Shown piece after piece: positions 33,082 through 41,287 of a DNA stretch of 64,000 nucleotides (positions are counted from its first letter, which is position 1; each line of letters starts with the position of its first letter). This stretch comes from Variovorax sp. V213 (GTDB lineage Bacteria; Pseudomonadota; Gammaproteobacteria; Burkholderiales; Burkholderiaceae_C), in NCBI RefSeq assembly GCF_041154455.1, contig NZ_AP028664.1, forward strand, positions 3,101,001-3,165,000, in the 5' to 3' direction. The notes under the pieces are model-generated. The model had not been told where the DNA came from. It saw only the letters and a program-made list of their open reading frames with translations, and ran no database searches. A program made the position numbers and the translations under genes.

Positions 33082-34125
33082 TCAGCGGTCGCGCGGCGGT
33101 GCGCGGCGGTCACGCACCGCGGCACCGCGGTTGCGGCCGGTGACGATGCGAATCTCCAGCTGCGGGTCGACATGCCCGCCGGCCCGCGCGGCGTCGACGA
33201 GCAACTGGGCACGGGCTTCCGAAGACACGATCGCAAAGCCGGTGGGGCCCCAGGAGCTTTGCCCGATGGCGGCCCCGTTGGCGCGGCTCGCGTCGGCGAA
33301 CCACCGCATCAGCCGTGCGACCGCCAGGCTGGTGAAGACGCCGCCCTGCGCCGGCGCAAAGTGCTCGCCGAGCAATTGCTGCATGCGGTTGATGCCGGCG
33401 GCGAACGGCGCGAACTCCTCGCTGGCCGCGCCAGGCAGCACGCGCATCAGGACCTGATGGCAGATGTCGGCGGCGACCGCCTGCGGCAACGGCGGCAAGG
33501 ACGCAATGGCATTTTTTTCGGCACCGCCCGACAGGCCCCGGTGCACAGGGTCCTGGACCACGACGATGCGCCATTCCTCCGGGAACGGAATGCGCGAGAG
33601 CAGCGGCGCCGGCAGGCCGTCTGCTCCGGGGCCGCCATCGAGCAGCAGGCCGCCGGTGTCGAAGCCCGCAATGCCGATGCCCGAGCGCAGGCCACGGCCG
33701 AGCCAGTGCGCCAGCGTCGCGGTGCCCACGTCGAGGCCGTGCCATTCGGCAAAGGCGCGACCGATGGCGGACGCGAGCTGCGTGCCCGAACCGAAGCCCG
33801 CATGCGGCGGCAGCACCTGGCACAGCCGCAAGGACAGCGGCGCATGGCACCCGCTGCGCTGCCGCAGCAGCGAGAGATGCGCGGCGGCGCGGGCCAGTTC
33901 GGCTTCGGCGGCCGGCGTGTCGGCCGCCAGGTGGTCCAACGGGGACGCCGACAGCTCGATCTCCGTGGTGAAACCGTCGATCACCACCCCGAGGCTGCCG
34001 AAGGCGCGCCCCAGGGAGCCGGAGGGATCGAGAAAACCCAGGTGCAGGCGCCCGGGAGCGCTCACACTCACCGTGCGGATACCCAGGTCGTGCCGGGGGG
34101 CGAAGGCGAGATCGGCGGAGGTCAT
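33082..34125 (-). CDS. Beta-ribofuranosylaminobenzene 5'-phosphate synthase (beta-RFAP synthase)
   Basis: 347 residues from the ATG at 34125; an in-frame ATG at 34155 would add a short proline-rich leader. It is a GHMP-kinase-fold protein: APGRLHLGFLDPSG at the N terminus and the glycine-rich LPPHAGFGSGTQLA loop. The enzyme joins p-aminobenzoate and PRPP with loss of CO2 and pyrophosphate, the first committed step of methanopterin-type cofactor synthesis. The pABA can come from the PabB-PabC fusion in the fhc operon. It heads the operon that continues with mtdB, ATP-grasp, mch, RimK-like, CitG-like and fae. Confidence 0.92.
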   Translation of the reverse strand: MTSADLAFAPRHDLGIRTVSVSAPGRLHLGFLDPSGSLGRAFGSLGVVIDGFTTEIELSASPLDHLAADTPAAEAELARAAAHLSLLRQRSGCHAPLSLRLCQVLPPHAGFGSGTQLASAIGRAFAEWHGLDVGTATLAHWLGRGLRSGIGIAGFDTGGLLLDGGPGADGLPAPLLSRIPFPEEWRIVVVQDPVHRGLSGGAEKNAIASLPPLPQAVAADICHQVLMRVLPGAASEEFAPFAAGINRMQQLLGEHFAPAQGGVFTSLAVARLMRWFADASRANGAAIGQSSWGPTGFAIVSSEARAQLLVDAARAGGHVDPQLEIRIVTGRNRGAAVRDRRAPPRDR

Positions 34126-34170
34126 GGGCGGTGGTGGACGGCGAGGCGAAGTCATTGACCCGCTTGTCAT

Positions 34171-34186
34171 AGCAAGGGCCGTTCCG
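34171..34186 (-). promoter_or_regulatory. Candidate sigma54 promoter of the beta-RFAP synthase-fae operon
   Basis: On the minus strand the sequence is CGGAACG-GCCC-TTGCT, matching TGGCACG-N4-TTGCW in the GG, ACG and complete TTGCT parts with exact GG-N10-GC spacing. It lies about 46 bp before the beta-RFAP synthase ATG, leaving room for a short leader. Confidence 0.55.
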
Positions 34187-34239
34187 TCCGGGCCTCCACA
34201 GGGGCGCACCACGGCTTCGCGCGTGGAGAGGGCGGGCGA

Positions 34240-34257
34240 TGTCCCAGGAGCGGGACA
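34240..34257. promoter_or_regulatory. TGTCCC-N6-GGGACA inverted repeat, candidate activator site
   Basis: A perfect 6-bp inverted repeat with a 6-bp spacer lies about 55-70 bp upstream of the -24 element of the candidate sigma54 promoter at 34171-34186. This is where an enhancer-binding protein would sit. A further GACACTGTGTC-like stretch adjoins it on the right (34254-34264). The sigma54 activator at 24578-26626 is the obvious candidate protein. Confidence 0.5.
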
Positions 34258-34317
34258 CTGTGTCACGCCGCTCGGCAGCGGCAGCGAGGGGGAGGCTGCC
34301 GTGCCGCCGTCTCCTCC

Positions 34318-35253
34318 TCAGTCGCCCAGCACCCCCATCGCGCGGCGCTCGACGAGGTCGCTGGCGCGGCTCAGGTGCGAGTGCATGTGCGCGGCGGCCG
34401 CGTCGAGGTCGTTGTCCTCCACCGCCTCGAGAATCTGCAGGTGTTCTCGACATGACTTGTGCAGCAGGTCGATGTTCACCAGCGGGTAGTCCGACAGGTC
34501 CGCCATGCGCCGCAGCCGGTTCTGCTGCCGAACGGCATCGAGGATGAAGCGGTTGCCCGAGGCGCTGGCAAGCAGTTCGTGGAACTGCGCGTTGGCCTCG
34601 AAGAAATCCATCCACGAATGCCGCGACGCCTGGGCCAGCAGGGCGCGCTGGCGCTCCCGGCAGGCAAGCAGCCTTTCGTGGTCGACCCGGAAGCCCGGCT
34701 CGCGCAGCGCCGCGCATTCGACGGTCAGGCGGAACCGGTAGCTCTCGCGCTCGCTTTCCACCGAGTCCAGCGTTTCGGTGAACTCCCAGCGCTGGTAGTG
34801 CCGCCCGCGCAGCACGCCGTCCTGCAGCAGCGTGGTGAGCACGGTGCGCAGCAGTGTGCGCGGCACGCCGTAGCTTTGCGCAAGCTCGAGTTCGTTCACG
34901 CGGGTGGGAAGCTTGCCCGAGAGGCGATCGCGCAGCAGCCGGTAGTAGAGCGTTTTCTCCTCGTCTTCGGGCAGCTCGCGCCGCACGAGCGCCAGCGCTT
35001 CGCGGCCAGCCACCAGCGTGTAGCCGCGGTTGGGCGCATGCGCCAGCACGGCGCGCTCGTGCAGAAAGCGCAGCGCCGCGCGCACCGGCGTGCGCGAAAT
35101 GCCTAGCCGACTGGCCAGGTCGGCCTCGGTCATGTGGCGGCCGTTTTCGTAGCCCCCCGCCAGCGCCTGGTCGAGGATGTAGCGGCTCACGCGCTGGGTC
35201 AGGGGCGGGATAGGTGCGATCGGCTTGTTCATCGTCGAGGGGGCCATGATCAT
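34318..35253 (-). CDS. GntR-family regulator (FadR/FCD type)
   Basis: 311 residues. The N-terminal winged helix-turn-helix includes MTEADLASRLGISRTPVRAALRFL, the GntR recognition pattern. An unusual second GntR-like DNA-binding-type stretch (RVNELELAQSYGVPRTLLRTVLTTLL, about residues 115-140) follows before a helical C-terminal FCD-like effector domain (HSWMDFFEANAQFHELLA and ILEAVEDNDLDAAAAHMHSHL). Two winged-helix-like segments in one protein are noteworthy. It is divergent from the aminotransferase operon, with a large inverted repeat between them, and very probably represses it. ATG at 35253; nearby in-frame ATGs at 35247 and later are alternatives. Confidence 0.88.
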   Translation of the reverse strand: MIMAPSTMNKPIAPIPPLTQRVSRYILDQALAGGYENGRHMTEADLASRLGISRTPVRAALRFLHERAVLAHAPNRGYTLVAGREALALVRRELPEDEEKTLYYRLLRDRLSGKLPTRVNELELAQSYGVPRTLLRTVLTTLLQDGVLRGRHYQRWEFTETLDSVESERESYRFRLTVECAALREPGFRVDHERLLACRERQRALLAQASRHSWMDFFEANAQFHELLASASGNRFILDAVRQQNRLRRMADLSDYPLVNIDLLHKSCREHLQILEAVEDNDLDAAAAHMHSHLSRASDLVERRAMGVLGD

Positions 35254-35260
35254 GGCATCT

Positions 35261-35310
35261 TTGTATTTTTTGGCTCAAAAAACCATGTACATCTTGTGCC
35301 AAAAATACAA
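35261..35310. promoter_or_regulatory. Inverted-repeat operator between gntR and the aminotransferase operon
   Basis: TTGTATTTTTTGGC (35261-35274) and GCCAAAAATACAA (35298-35310) form an almost perfect inverted repeat, differing by one extra T in the left arm, with a 23-base AT-rich spacer. Long A/T-rich dyads of this kind stand out strongly from the GC-rich surroundings. It overlaps the expected promoters of both divergent genes and is the likely binding site of the GntR protein. Confidence 0.7.
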
Positions 35311-35378
35311 TTTGCATTCCTAAGATCGGCCCCACGGCGACCCAGGCGACGGGTTGCTCCCAACGGAGAAACCAACTC

Positions 35379-36764
35379 GTGGCCCTTGCCGACACCCTGC
35401 CCTCTTCTTCCGCCGCTGCCGCGCGGACCACCGGCCTTGCGCCTTCGCTCGACGCGTTCTGGATGCCCTTCACGCCCAATCGCAAGTTCAAGCAGTCGCC
35501 CCGGCTGATCGTAGGCGGCGAAGGCCTTTACTACGACCTGGCCGACGGCCGCCGCGTGCTCGACGCCATTGCCGGCCTGTGGTGCGTGAACGCCGGCCAT
35601 CGCAACCCGCGGGTCAGTGCGGCGATGAAGGCGCAGATCGACGTGCTCGACTACGCCTCCAACTTCCAGATCGGCCACCCCGCGGCCTTCGAACTGGCGC
35701 AGCGGCTCGCGCAGTTCGCGCCCGAGGGCATGAACCACGTCTTCTTCACCAACTCCGGCTCGGAGTCGGTCGACACCGCACTGAAGATCGCGCTGGCCTA
35801 TCACCGGGCGCGCGGCGACGCGGGCCGCTACCGCCTCATTGGCCGCGAGCGCGCCTACCACGGCGTGGGGTTCGGCGGCATCTCGGTGGGCGGCATCGGC
35901 CGCCAGCGCAGCACCTTCGGCCCGCTGCTCAACGGCGTGGACCATCTGCCCCACACGCATGACCTGGCACGCAATGCGTTCTCGCGCGGCGAGCCCGCGC
36001 ACGGCATCGAAAAAGCCGATGCGCTCGAGGCCCTGCTGGCGCTGCACGACGCCTCGACGGTGGCCGCGGTGATCGTCGAGCCCGTGGCCGGATCGACAGG
36101 CGTGCTGCCCCCGCCGCGCGGCTACCTGAAGCGCCTGCGCGAAATCTGCGACCGCCACGGCATCCTGCTGATCTTCGACGAGGTCATCACCGGCTTCGGC
36201 CGCCTGGGCGCCAACTTCGCGGCCGACCTGTTCGGCGTGACGCCCGACATCATCACCACCGCCAAGGGCCTCACCAACGGTGCCGTGCCGATGGGCGCGG
36301 TGCTGATGCGCGACGGAATCCACGATGCCTTCATGCAGGGCAGCGTCGGCGCCATCGAGCTTTCGCACGGCTACACCTATTCGGGCCATCCGCTGGCTTG
36401 CGCGGCCGCCATGGCCACGCTGGACGCCTACACCGAAGACGGCCTCATCGCCCAGGCGGCAGCGCTCTCGCCGTTCTTCGAGGACGCGATCCATGGCTTG
36501 CGCGGCCTGCCGGGCGTGATCGACATCCGCAACACGGGCCTGCTCGGCGGCATCGAGCTGCAGGCCTGGGCCGACGGTCCGGGCACGCACGCGCAAGCCG
36601 TCGCCCAGCAGTGCGCCGACCTGGGCGTGCTGGTGCGCTCGGTGGGGGACACCATCGCGCTCTCGCCACCGCTCACCATCGGGCGCGAACACATCGGGCA
36701 GATCGCGGACGCGCTGCGCACGGCCATCGCGCAGACTGCGCGCTCGACGGACAAGGAAGCATGA
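35379..36764 (+). CDS. Class III omega-aminotransferase, beta-alanine:pyruvate type
   Basis: 461 residues from a GTG start. PLP-enzyme motifs are present: the phosphate-binding NSGSES (about 125-130), Asp267 in IFDEVITGFGR and the Schiff-base lysine K296 in TTAKGLTNG. The N-terminal FWMPFTPNRKFK motif is typical of beta-alanine:pyruvate and related omega-amino acid transaminases. It would move the amino group of a terminal amine such as beta-alanine to pyruvate. First gene of an operon with a C45 hydrolase (four-base overlap) and an oligopeptide-type importer, regulated from the operator just upstream. The true substrate is not certain. Confidence 0.88.
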   Translation: MALADTLPSSSAAAARTTGLAPSLDAFWMPFTPNRKFKQSPRLIVGGEGLYYDLADGRRVLDAIAGLWCVNAGHRNPRVSAAMKAQIDVLDYASNFQIGHPAAFELAQRLAQFAPEGMNHVFFTNSGSESVDTALKIALAYHRARGDAGRYRLIGRERAYHGVGFGGISVGGIGRQRSTFGPLLNGVDHLPHTHDLARNAFSRGEPAHGIEKADALEALLALHDASTVAAVIVEPVAGSTGVLPPPRGYLKRLREICDRHGILLIFDEVITGFGRLGANFAADLFGVTPDIITTAKGLTNGAVPMGAVLMRDGIHDAFMQGSVGAIELSHGYTYSGHPLACAAAMATLDAYTEDGLIAQAAALSPFFEDAIHGLRGLPGVIDIRNTGLLGGIELQAWADGPGTHAQAVAQQCADLGVLVRSVGDTIALSPPLTIGREHIGQIADALRTAIAQTARSTDKEA

Positions 36765-37858
36765 ACATGGACATCGAATCGTTCCCCCTCTACGACGTCG
36801 AAGGCGACGCGCGCCAGTGCGGCCAGCAGTACGGCCGCGCGGCCGGCGACCGCATCGACCTGAGCCTGAAAACTTATCGCCAGGCCTTCGAGCGCGTGGG
36901 CCTTGGCTGGGACCGCACCCGTGCGCTCGCGCGCCGCTTCATGCCGCTCATCGAGGCTTTCGACGCCGGCATGATGCGCGAAATAGAGGGCTTGGCCGAA
37001 GGCGCCGGCGTGCCTGCCGAGGACATCATCGCGCTCAATGCGCGCAGCGAGATGCTCTACGCCTTTGCGCAGCTCGAAGCAACCGAGCCGCCCGACGGCT
37101 GCACCGGCGTGGTGGTAATGCCCTCCGCCGCGCGCGACGGCAAGCTCATCCACGCGCAGAACTGGGACTGGCGCGTCGAGAGCCTGGAGCTCGGCGTGGT
37201 GCTGCGCATCCAGCCGGCCAAGGGGCCGGCCATGCTGACTTTCGCGGAAGCGGGCACGCTCGCCCGCGCCGGACTCAACAGCGCCGGCATCGCGGTCACG
37301 GGTAACTTCATCAAGGCCGACAACGACGGCAAGCAGCAGGGCGTGCCGCTCGCGCTGATCCGCCGCGGCATCCTGCAGTCGGAGCTTTACGCCAACGCGC
37401 TGGGCGTGGTGTGCCGCACGGCGCGCTCGATCTCCAACAACATGATCCTCACGCACGCCGATGGCGAAGCGGTGAGCCTGGAAACCTGCCCGGAGCAGGT
37501 CTTCTGGCAGCAGCCGGAGAACGGCGTCCTGGTGCATGCCAACCACTTCAAGACGGCGGCCGCGCTGGCGCGCGTGGTGGACCGCAGCCTGGAAACCACG
37601 CCCGACTCGCTCTACCGTGACCGCCGCGTGACCGAAGCGTTGCACAAGCGCGCGGGCGACCTCACCGAACAGGACGTCCTCGACGCGCTGCAAGACCGCT
37701 TCGGCGCGCCGCGCGCCGTGTGCCGAAGCCCGAGCGCGGGCCCCGGTGGCGCCTCGTCGGCCACCGTGGCCACCATCGTGATGGACCCGGCGGCACGCAA
37801 GATGCGCATCGCACCCGCGCCCTTCAAGGCCCACCGGTTCACCGAATATTCCCTCTGA
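36761..37858 (+). CDS. C45-family Ntn hydrolase (acyl-CoA:6-APA acyltransferase/Tan-like)
   Basis: 365 residues. The self-processing nucleophile Cys114 is in the sequence DGCTGVVV, preceded by Gly, as in acyl-CoA:isopenicillin N acyltransferase. Other conserved parts are HAQNWDW shortly after and NSAGIAVTGNF and VHANHF later. C45 enzymes cleave themselves before the Cys and then hydrolyse or form amide bonds. The insect member Tan hydrolyses beta-alanyl amides (N-beta-alanyl-dopamine, carcinine). Being coupled by a four-base overlap to a beta-alanine-type transaminase, this enzyme may release beta-alanine or a similar amino acid from an imported amide. Confidence 0.85.
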   Translation: MNMDIESFPLYDVEGDARQCGQQYGRAAGDRIDLSLKTYRQAFERVGLGWDRTRALARRFMPLIEAFDAGMMREIEGLAEGAGVPAEDIIALNARSEMLYAFAQLEATEPPDGCTGVVVMPSAARDGKLIHAQNWDWRVESLELGVVLRIQPAKGPAMLTFAEAGTLARAGLNSAGIAVTGNFIKADNDGKQQGVPLALIRRGILQSELYANALGVVCRTARSISNNMILTHADGEAVSLETCPEQVFWQQPENGVLVHANHFKTAAALARVVDRSLETTPDSLYRDRRVTEALHKRAGDLTEQDVLDALQDRFGAPRAVCRSPSAGPGGASSATVATIVMDPAARKMRIAPAPFKAHRFTEYSL

Positions 37859-37892
37859 CATGCCCCGCCCAGCCTTCGCCAGGAGTGTTTCC

Positions 37893-39515
37893 ATGAAACT
37901 GCCCCGACCCAGCCCGGCCGCCGACGCGGCGCCCCTCGTTCATTCGCGCCCGCGCTGGCCGATGCGCCTCGCCGCCGCCGGGCTGTGCCTTGCAGCCGCC
38001 TCGGCCCTGGCGCAGAACGCCGCCGGCCAGACGCTGCGCATACAGATCAATTCCGACATCCGCTCGACCGACCCGGGCGGCAACCGCGACGACAACACCG
38101 ACAACGTGCTGCTGCACGTGGTCGAAGGCCTGGTCGCGCTGCGCGAAGACACCTCGGTCGGCCCCATGCTGGCGAGCCGCATCGACACTTCCGCCGATGG
38201 GCTGACCTACACCTTCACGCTGCGCGACGGCGTCAAGTTCCAGAACGGCGCCACGCTGGTTGCCGACGACGTGGTGTGGAGCTGGCAGCGCTACCTGAAG
38301 CCCACCAGCGGCTGGCGCTGCCTGTCCGAGTTCGATGGCAAGGGCATGACCAAGGTGCTGTCGATCGAGGCACCCAACCCGAAGACCGTGGTCTTCAAGC
38401 TCGAGCGCGCGAGCAGCCTCTTTCTGCCGATGATGGCGCGGCCCGACTGCGGCGGCGCCGCGGTGCTGCACCGCAGCTCGGTGGGCGCCGACGGCCAGTG
38501 GAAGGAACCCATCGGCACCGGCCCCTACAAGATCAAGGAGTGGAAGCGCGGCCAGTATGTGGAGCTCACGCGTTTCGACGGTTACGTTTCGCGCGGGGAG
38601 CCGCGCGACGGATTCACCGGCGGCAAGAAGGCCGAGATCGAGAACCTGCGCTTCGCCGTCATTCCCGATTCGGCCGCCGCCAAGGCCGCGCTCTACAGCG
38701 GCGGCATCGACGCCTTCCTGAGCCCCAGCCCGTCGGACGTGATCGAGATGCGCGGGCGCAGCGACGTCATCGTCGACACCACGCCCGTGATGAGCATGGT
38801 GGCGCTGCTGCTCCAGACCACCGACCCGGTGCTGAAGGACGTGCGCGTGCGCCGCGCGCTCGCCCTGGCACTCGACACGCCCGAGATCGCGCGCACCGTG
38901 ACCGAAGGCCTCTCGCCCGTCAACAACTCGGTCGTGCCCGCGTCGAGCCCCTACTACAGCAGCGCGCAGGCGAGCGGCTACAAGCGCGACCTGGGCGCGG
39001 CGAAGAAGCTGCTGGCCGAAGCGGGCTACCGGGGACAGCCGATCCGCCTGCTCGCCAACAAGCGCTACGAAGCGCTCTACTCCGCCGCCGTGCTGGTGCA
39101 GGCCATGGCGGCCGAGGCCGGCATCAACGTCGAGCTCGAAGTGCTCGACTGGGCCACCCAGCTCGACCGCTACACCAAGGGCCAATACCAGGCCATGGCC
39201 TTCATCTATTCCGCGCGCATCGATCCCTCGCTCAACTACGAGATGGTGTCGGGCCCCAAGGCAAGCCAGCCGCGCAAGGTGTGGGACAGCGCCTTCGCCC
39301 AGACCCGGCTCACCGAATCGATGACCGCGGGCGACAAGGCGCGGCGCCAGGCGCTGTTCGACGAGATGCACCGCCAGATGCTCCAGGACGTGCCGATGGT
39401 GGTGCTCTTCAACGCCAGCGATGCCACCGCCATGCGCAAGAACGTGACCGGCTTCAAGGGCTGGGCGCCCGCCAAGCCGCGGTTCTGGAACGTGCGGCTC
39501 GACACGCGCACCTGA
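37893..39515 (+). CDS. Oligopeptide-type ABC transporter substrate-binding protein (SBP_bac_5)
   Basis: 540 residues from the ATG at 37893, chosen because AGGAG lies seven bases upstream; an in-frame start at 37860 directly after the hydrolase stop is less likely. A signal peptide of the Sec type ends around ASALAQNA. The mature protein shows family features DPGGNRDDNTDNVLLHVVEGL, YTFTLRDGVKFQNG and RVRRALALALDTPEIA. It would bind a peptide-like or amide substrate in the periplasm and deliver it to the permeases encoded next. Confidence 0.92.
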   Translation: MKLPRPSPAADAAPLVHSRPRWPMRLAAAGLCLAAASALAQNAAGQTLRIQINSDIRSTDPGGNRDDNTDNVLLHVVEGLVALREDTSVGPMLASRIDTSADGLTYTFTLRDGVKFQNGATLVADDVVWSWQRYLKPTSGWRCLSEFDGKGMTKVLSIEAPNPKTVVFKLERASSLFLPMMARPDCGGAAVLHRSSVGADGQWKEPIGTGPYKIKEWKRGQYVELTRFDGYVSRGEPRDGFTGGKKAEIENLRFAVIPDSAAAKAALYSGGIDAFLSPSPSDVIEMRGRSDVIVDTTPVMSMVALLLQTTDPVLKDVRVRRALALALDTPEIARTVTEGLSPVNNSVVPASSPYYSSAQASGYKRDLGAAKKLLAEAGYRGQPIRLLANKRYEALYSAAVLVQAMAAEAGINVELEVLDWATQLDRYTKGQYQAMAFIYSARIDPSLNYEMVSGPKASQPRKVWDSAFAQTRLTESMTAGDKARRQALFDEMHRQMLQDVPMVVLFNASDATAMRKNVTGFKGWAPAKPRFWNVRLDTRT

Positions 39516-39527
39516 GGCCTGCCGCCC

Positions 39528-40472
39528 ATGCCTGCCTACATCCTGCGCCGGGTCGCGATGACGGTCCCGACGCTGCTGCTGGTCGCCGTCGCGGTCTTCA
39601 CGCTGATGCGGCTGATTCCGGGCGACCCGGTCCAGCTCATGCTGGGCGAAGGCGCCGACCCCGCGCAGCTCGAACTCATGCGCCGGCAGATGGGACTCGA
39701 CCAGCCGCTGCCGGCGCAGTTTCTCGTCTGGCTGCGCCACGCGCTGGCGGGCGACCTCGGCGTTTCGACCACCAACGGCCTGCCGGTGCTGCCGCTGATC
39801 CTGGAGCGCTTCCAGGTCAGCGCCGTCATCGTGCTGGCGGCGGTGGCCATTGCCACGCTCATCGCCGTGCCCGCGGGCCTCGTCGCCGCCTGGCGCAAGG
39901 ACCGCGCGACCGACCTGGCCATCGTCGGCGCATCGACGCTGATGCTCTCGGTGCCCAGCTTCTGGCTCGGCCTGCTGCTGCTCATGTTCTTCGGCCAGTA
40001 CCTGGGCTGGCTGCCCGTGGTCGGCTACGTGCCCATGGCGGAGAACTTCACGCAGGGCCTGCTCTACGTGATTCTTCCGGTGGTGACGCTCGCGCTGGTC
40101 GAAACCGGCGTGCTCACGCGGATGTCGCGCGCCAGCACCATCGAGATCCTGCGGCTGGAATACGTGACGCATGCACGCGCCAAGGGCGTGCCCGAAAGCC
40201 AGGTGCTGCGCCGCCACGTGCTGCCCAACGCCTTCAATCCCACGCTCACCATGATCGGGCTGATCCTCGGCCACCTGCTCAGCGGCATCGCCGTGCTCGA
40301 GACCGTGTTCACCCTGCCCGGCCTCGGCCGCCTGATGATCGATTCGATCTTCGCGCGCGACTACCCGGTGCTGCAGGGTTGCCTGTTGTTCACGGCCTGC
40401 ATCTACGTGGTGATCAACCTGATCGTGGACATGTGCTACCCCTTGTTCGATCCGCGAGTGTCCGTGCAGTGA
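39528..40472 (+). CDS. ABC transporter permease, DppB type
   Basis: 314 residues with about six membrane segments. The N terminus MPAYILRRVAMTVPTLLLVAVAVFTLMRL (first part) and GDPVQLMLGE are typical of DppB/OppB. The EAA-like loop that contacts the ATPase is near THARAKGVPESQVLRRHVLPNA. It forms the membrane channel with the next permease. The stop overlaps that gene's start. Confidence 0.93.
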   Translation: MPAYILRRVAMTVPTLLLVAVAVFTLMRLIPGDPVQLMLGEGADPAQLELMRRQMGLDQPLPAQFLVWLRHALAGDLGVSTTNGLPVLPLILERFQVSAVIVLAAVAIATLIAVPAGLVAAWRKDRATDLAIVGASTLMLSVPSFWLGLLLLMFFGQYLGWLPVVGYVPMAENFTQGLLYVILPVVTLALVETGVLTRMSRASTIEILRLEYVTHARAKGVPESQVLRRHVLPNAFNPTLTMIGLILGHLLSGIAVLETVFTLPGLGRLMIDSIFARDYPVLQGCLLFTACIYVVINLIVDMCYPLFDPRVSVQ

Positions 40473-41287
40473 TGAAATTCAAGACCCATACCCTCATCGG
40501 CGGCGCGCTGGTGGCCGGGCTCCTGGCCATGGCGCTGGTGGCCGCGGTGTGGACACCCTACAACCCGCTGGGCATCGACCTGCGCAGCAAGCTGCAGCCG
40601 CCTTCGGCCGCGCATTGGCTGGGCACCGACGAGTTCGGCCGCGACGTGGCCAGCCGCGCCATGCGCGCCGCTTCCACCAGCTGCCTGGTCGCGCTGCTCA
40701 CGGTGGTGCTGGCCACCTCCATCGGCCTGCTGGCGGGCGTGGTCGCGGGCTTCGTGCGCGGCTGGACCGATCGCATGCTCATGGCGCTCAACGATGCGCT
40801 GCTGGCCTTTCCGGGCCTGCTGCTGGCGCTGGGCGTGATGGTGATCGTCGGTGCCAACCAGTGGGGCATCGTGCTGGCGCTGAGTCTGGCCTATGCCCCT
40901 TCGGTGGTGCGCGTGGTGCGGGGCACGGTGCTGTCGCTGCGCGAGCGCGAATACGTCGAGGCCTCGCGCATGATCGGCAACTCCGAGGCCTACACCATGT
41001 GGCGCCACGTGCTGCCCAACTGCATTGCGCCCGTCGCAGTGCTCGCCACCAGCATGTTCGGCTGGGTGCTGCTGTCGGAAAGCGCGCTGAGCTTTCTCGG
41101 CCTCGGCGTGCCGCCGCCCGCGCCCACCTGGGGCAACATGCTCTCGAGCGCGCGGCCGTACATGGCATCGGCCATCTGGCTCTGCGTCGTTCCGGGCCTG
41201 TGCATCGCCCTCACGCTGCTGGGCATCAACCTGCTGGGCGAATCGCTGCGCGACCGGCTCGACCCACGGACGGAAAAATCGTCATGA
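40472..41287 (+). CDS. ABC transporter permease, DppC type
   Basis: 271 residues with about six membrane segments. The LGTDEFGRDVASR motif near residue 50 and the coupling loop EYVEASRMIGNSEAYTMWRHVLPN mark the DppC/OppC family. Start at 40472 overlaps the preceding stop; a GTG one codon earlier is also in frame. The stop overlaps the ATPase start by four bases. Confidence 0.93.
   Translation: MKFKTHTLIGGALVAGLLAMALVAAVWTPYNPLGIDLRSKLQPPSAAHWLGTDEFGRDVASRAMRAASTSCLVALLTVVLATSIGLLAGVVAGFVRGWTDRMLMALNDALLAFPGLLLALGVMVIVGANQWGIVLALSLAYAPSVVRVVRGTVLSLREREYVEASRMIGNSEAYTMWRHVLPNCIAPVAVLATSMFGWVLLSESALSFLGLGVPPPAPTWGNMLSSARPYMASAIWLCVVPGLCIALTLLGINLLGESLRDRLDPRTEKSS

Noticed and set aside
33110..35491. 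793-residue minus-strand frame spanning beta-RFAP synthase, the sigma54 promoter region, the GntR gene and its operator
   Set aside because: Low-complexity Arg/Ala/Pro translation without domain motifs, overlapping convincing genes and regulatory sites.
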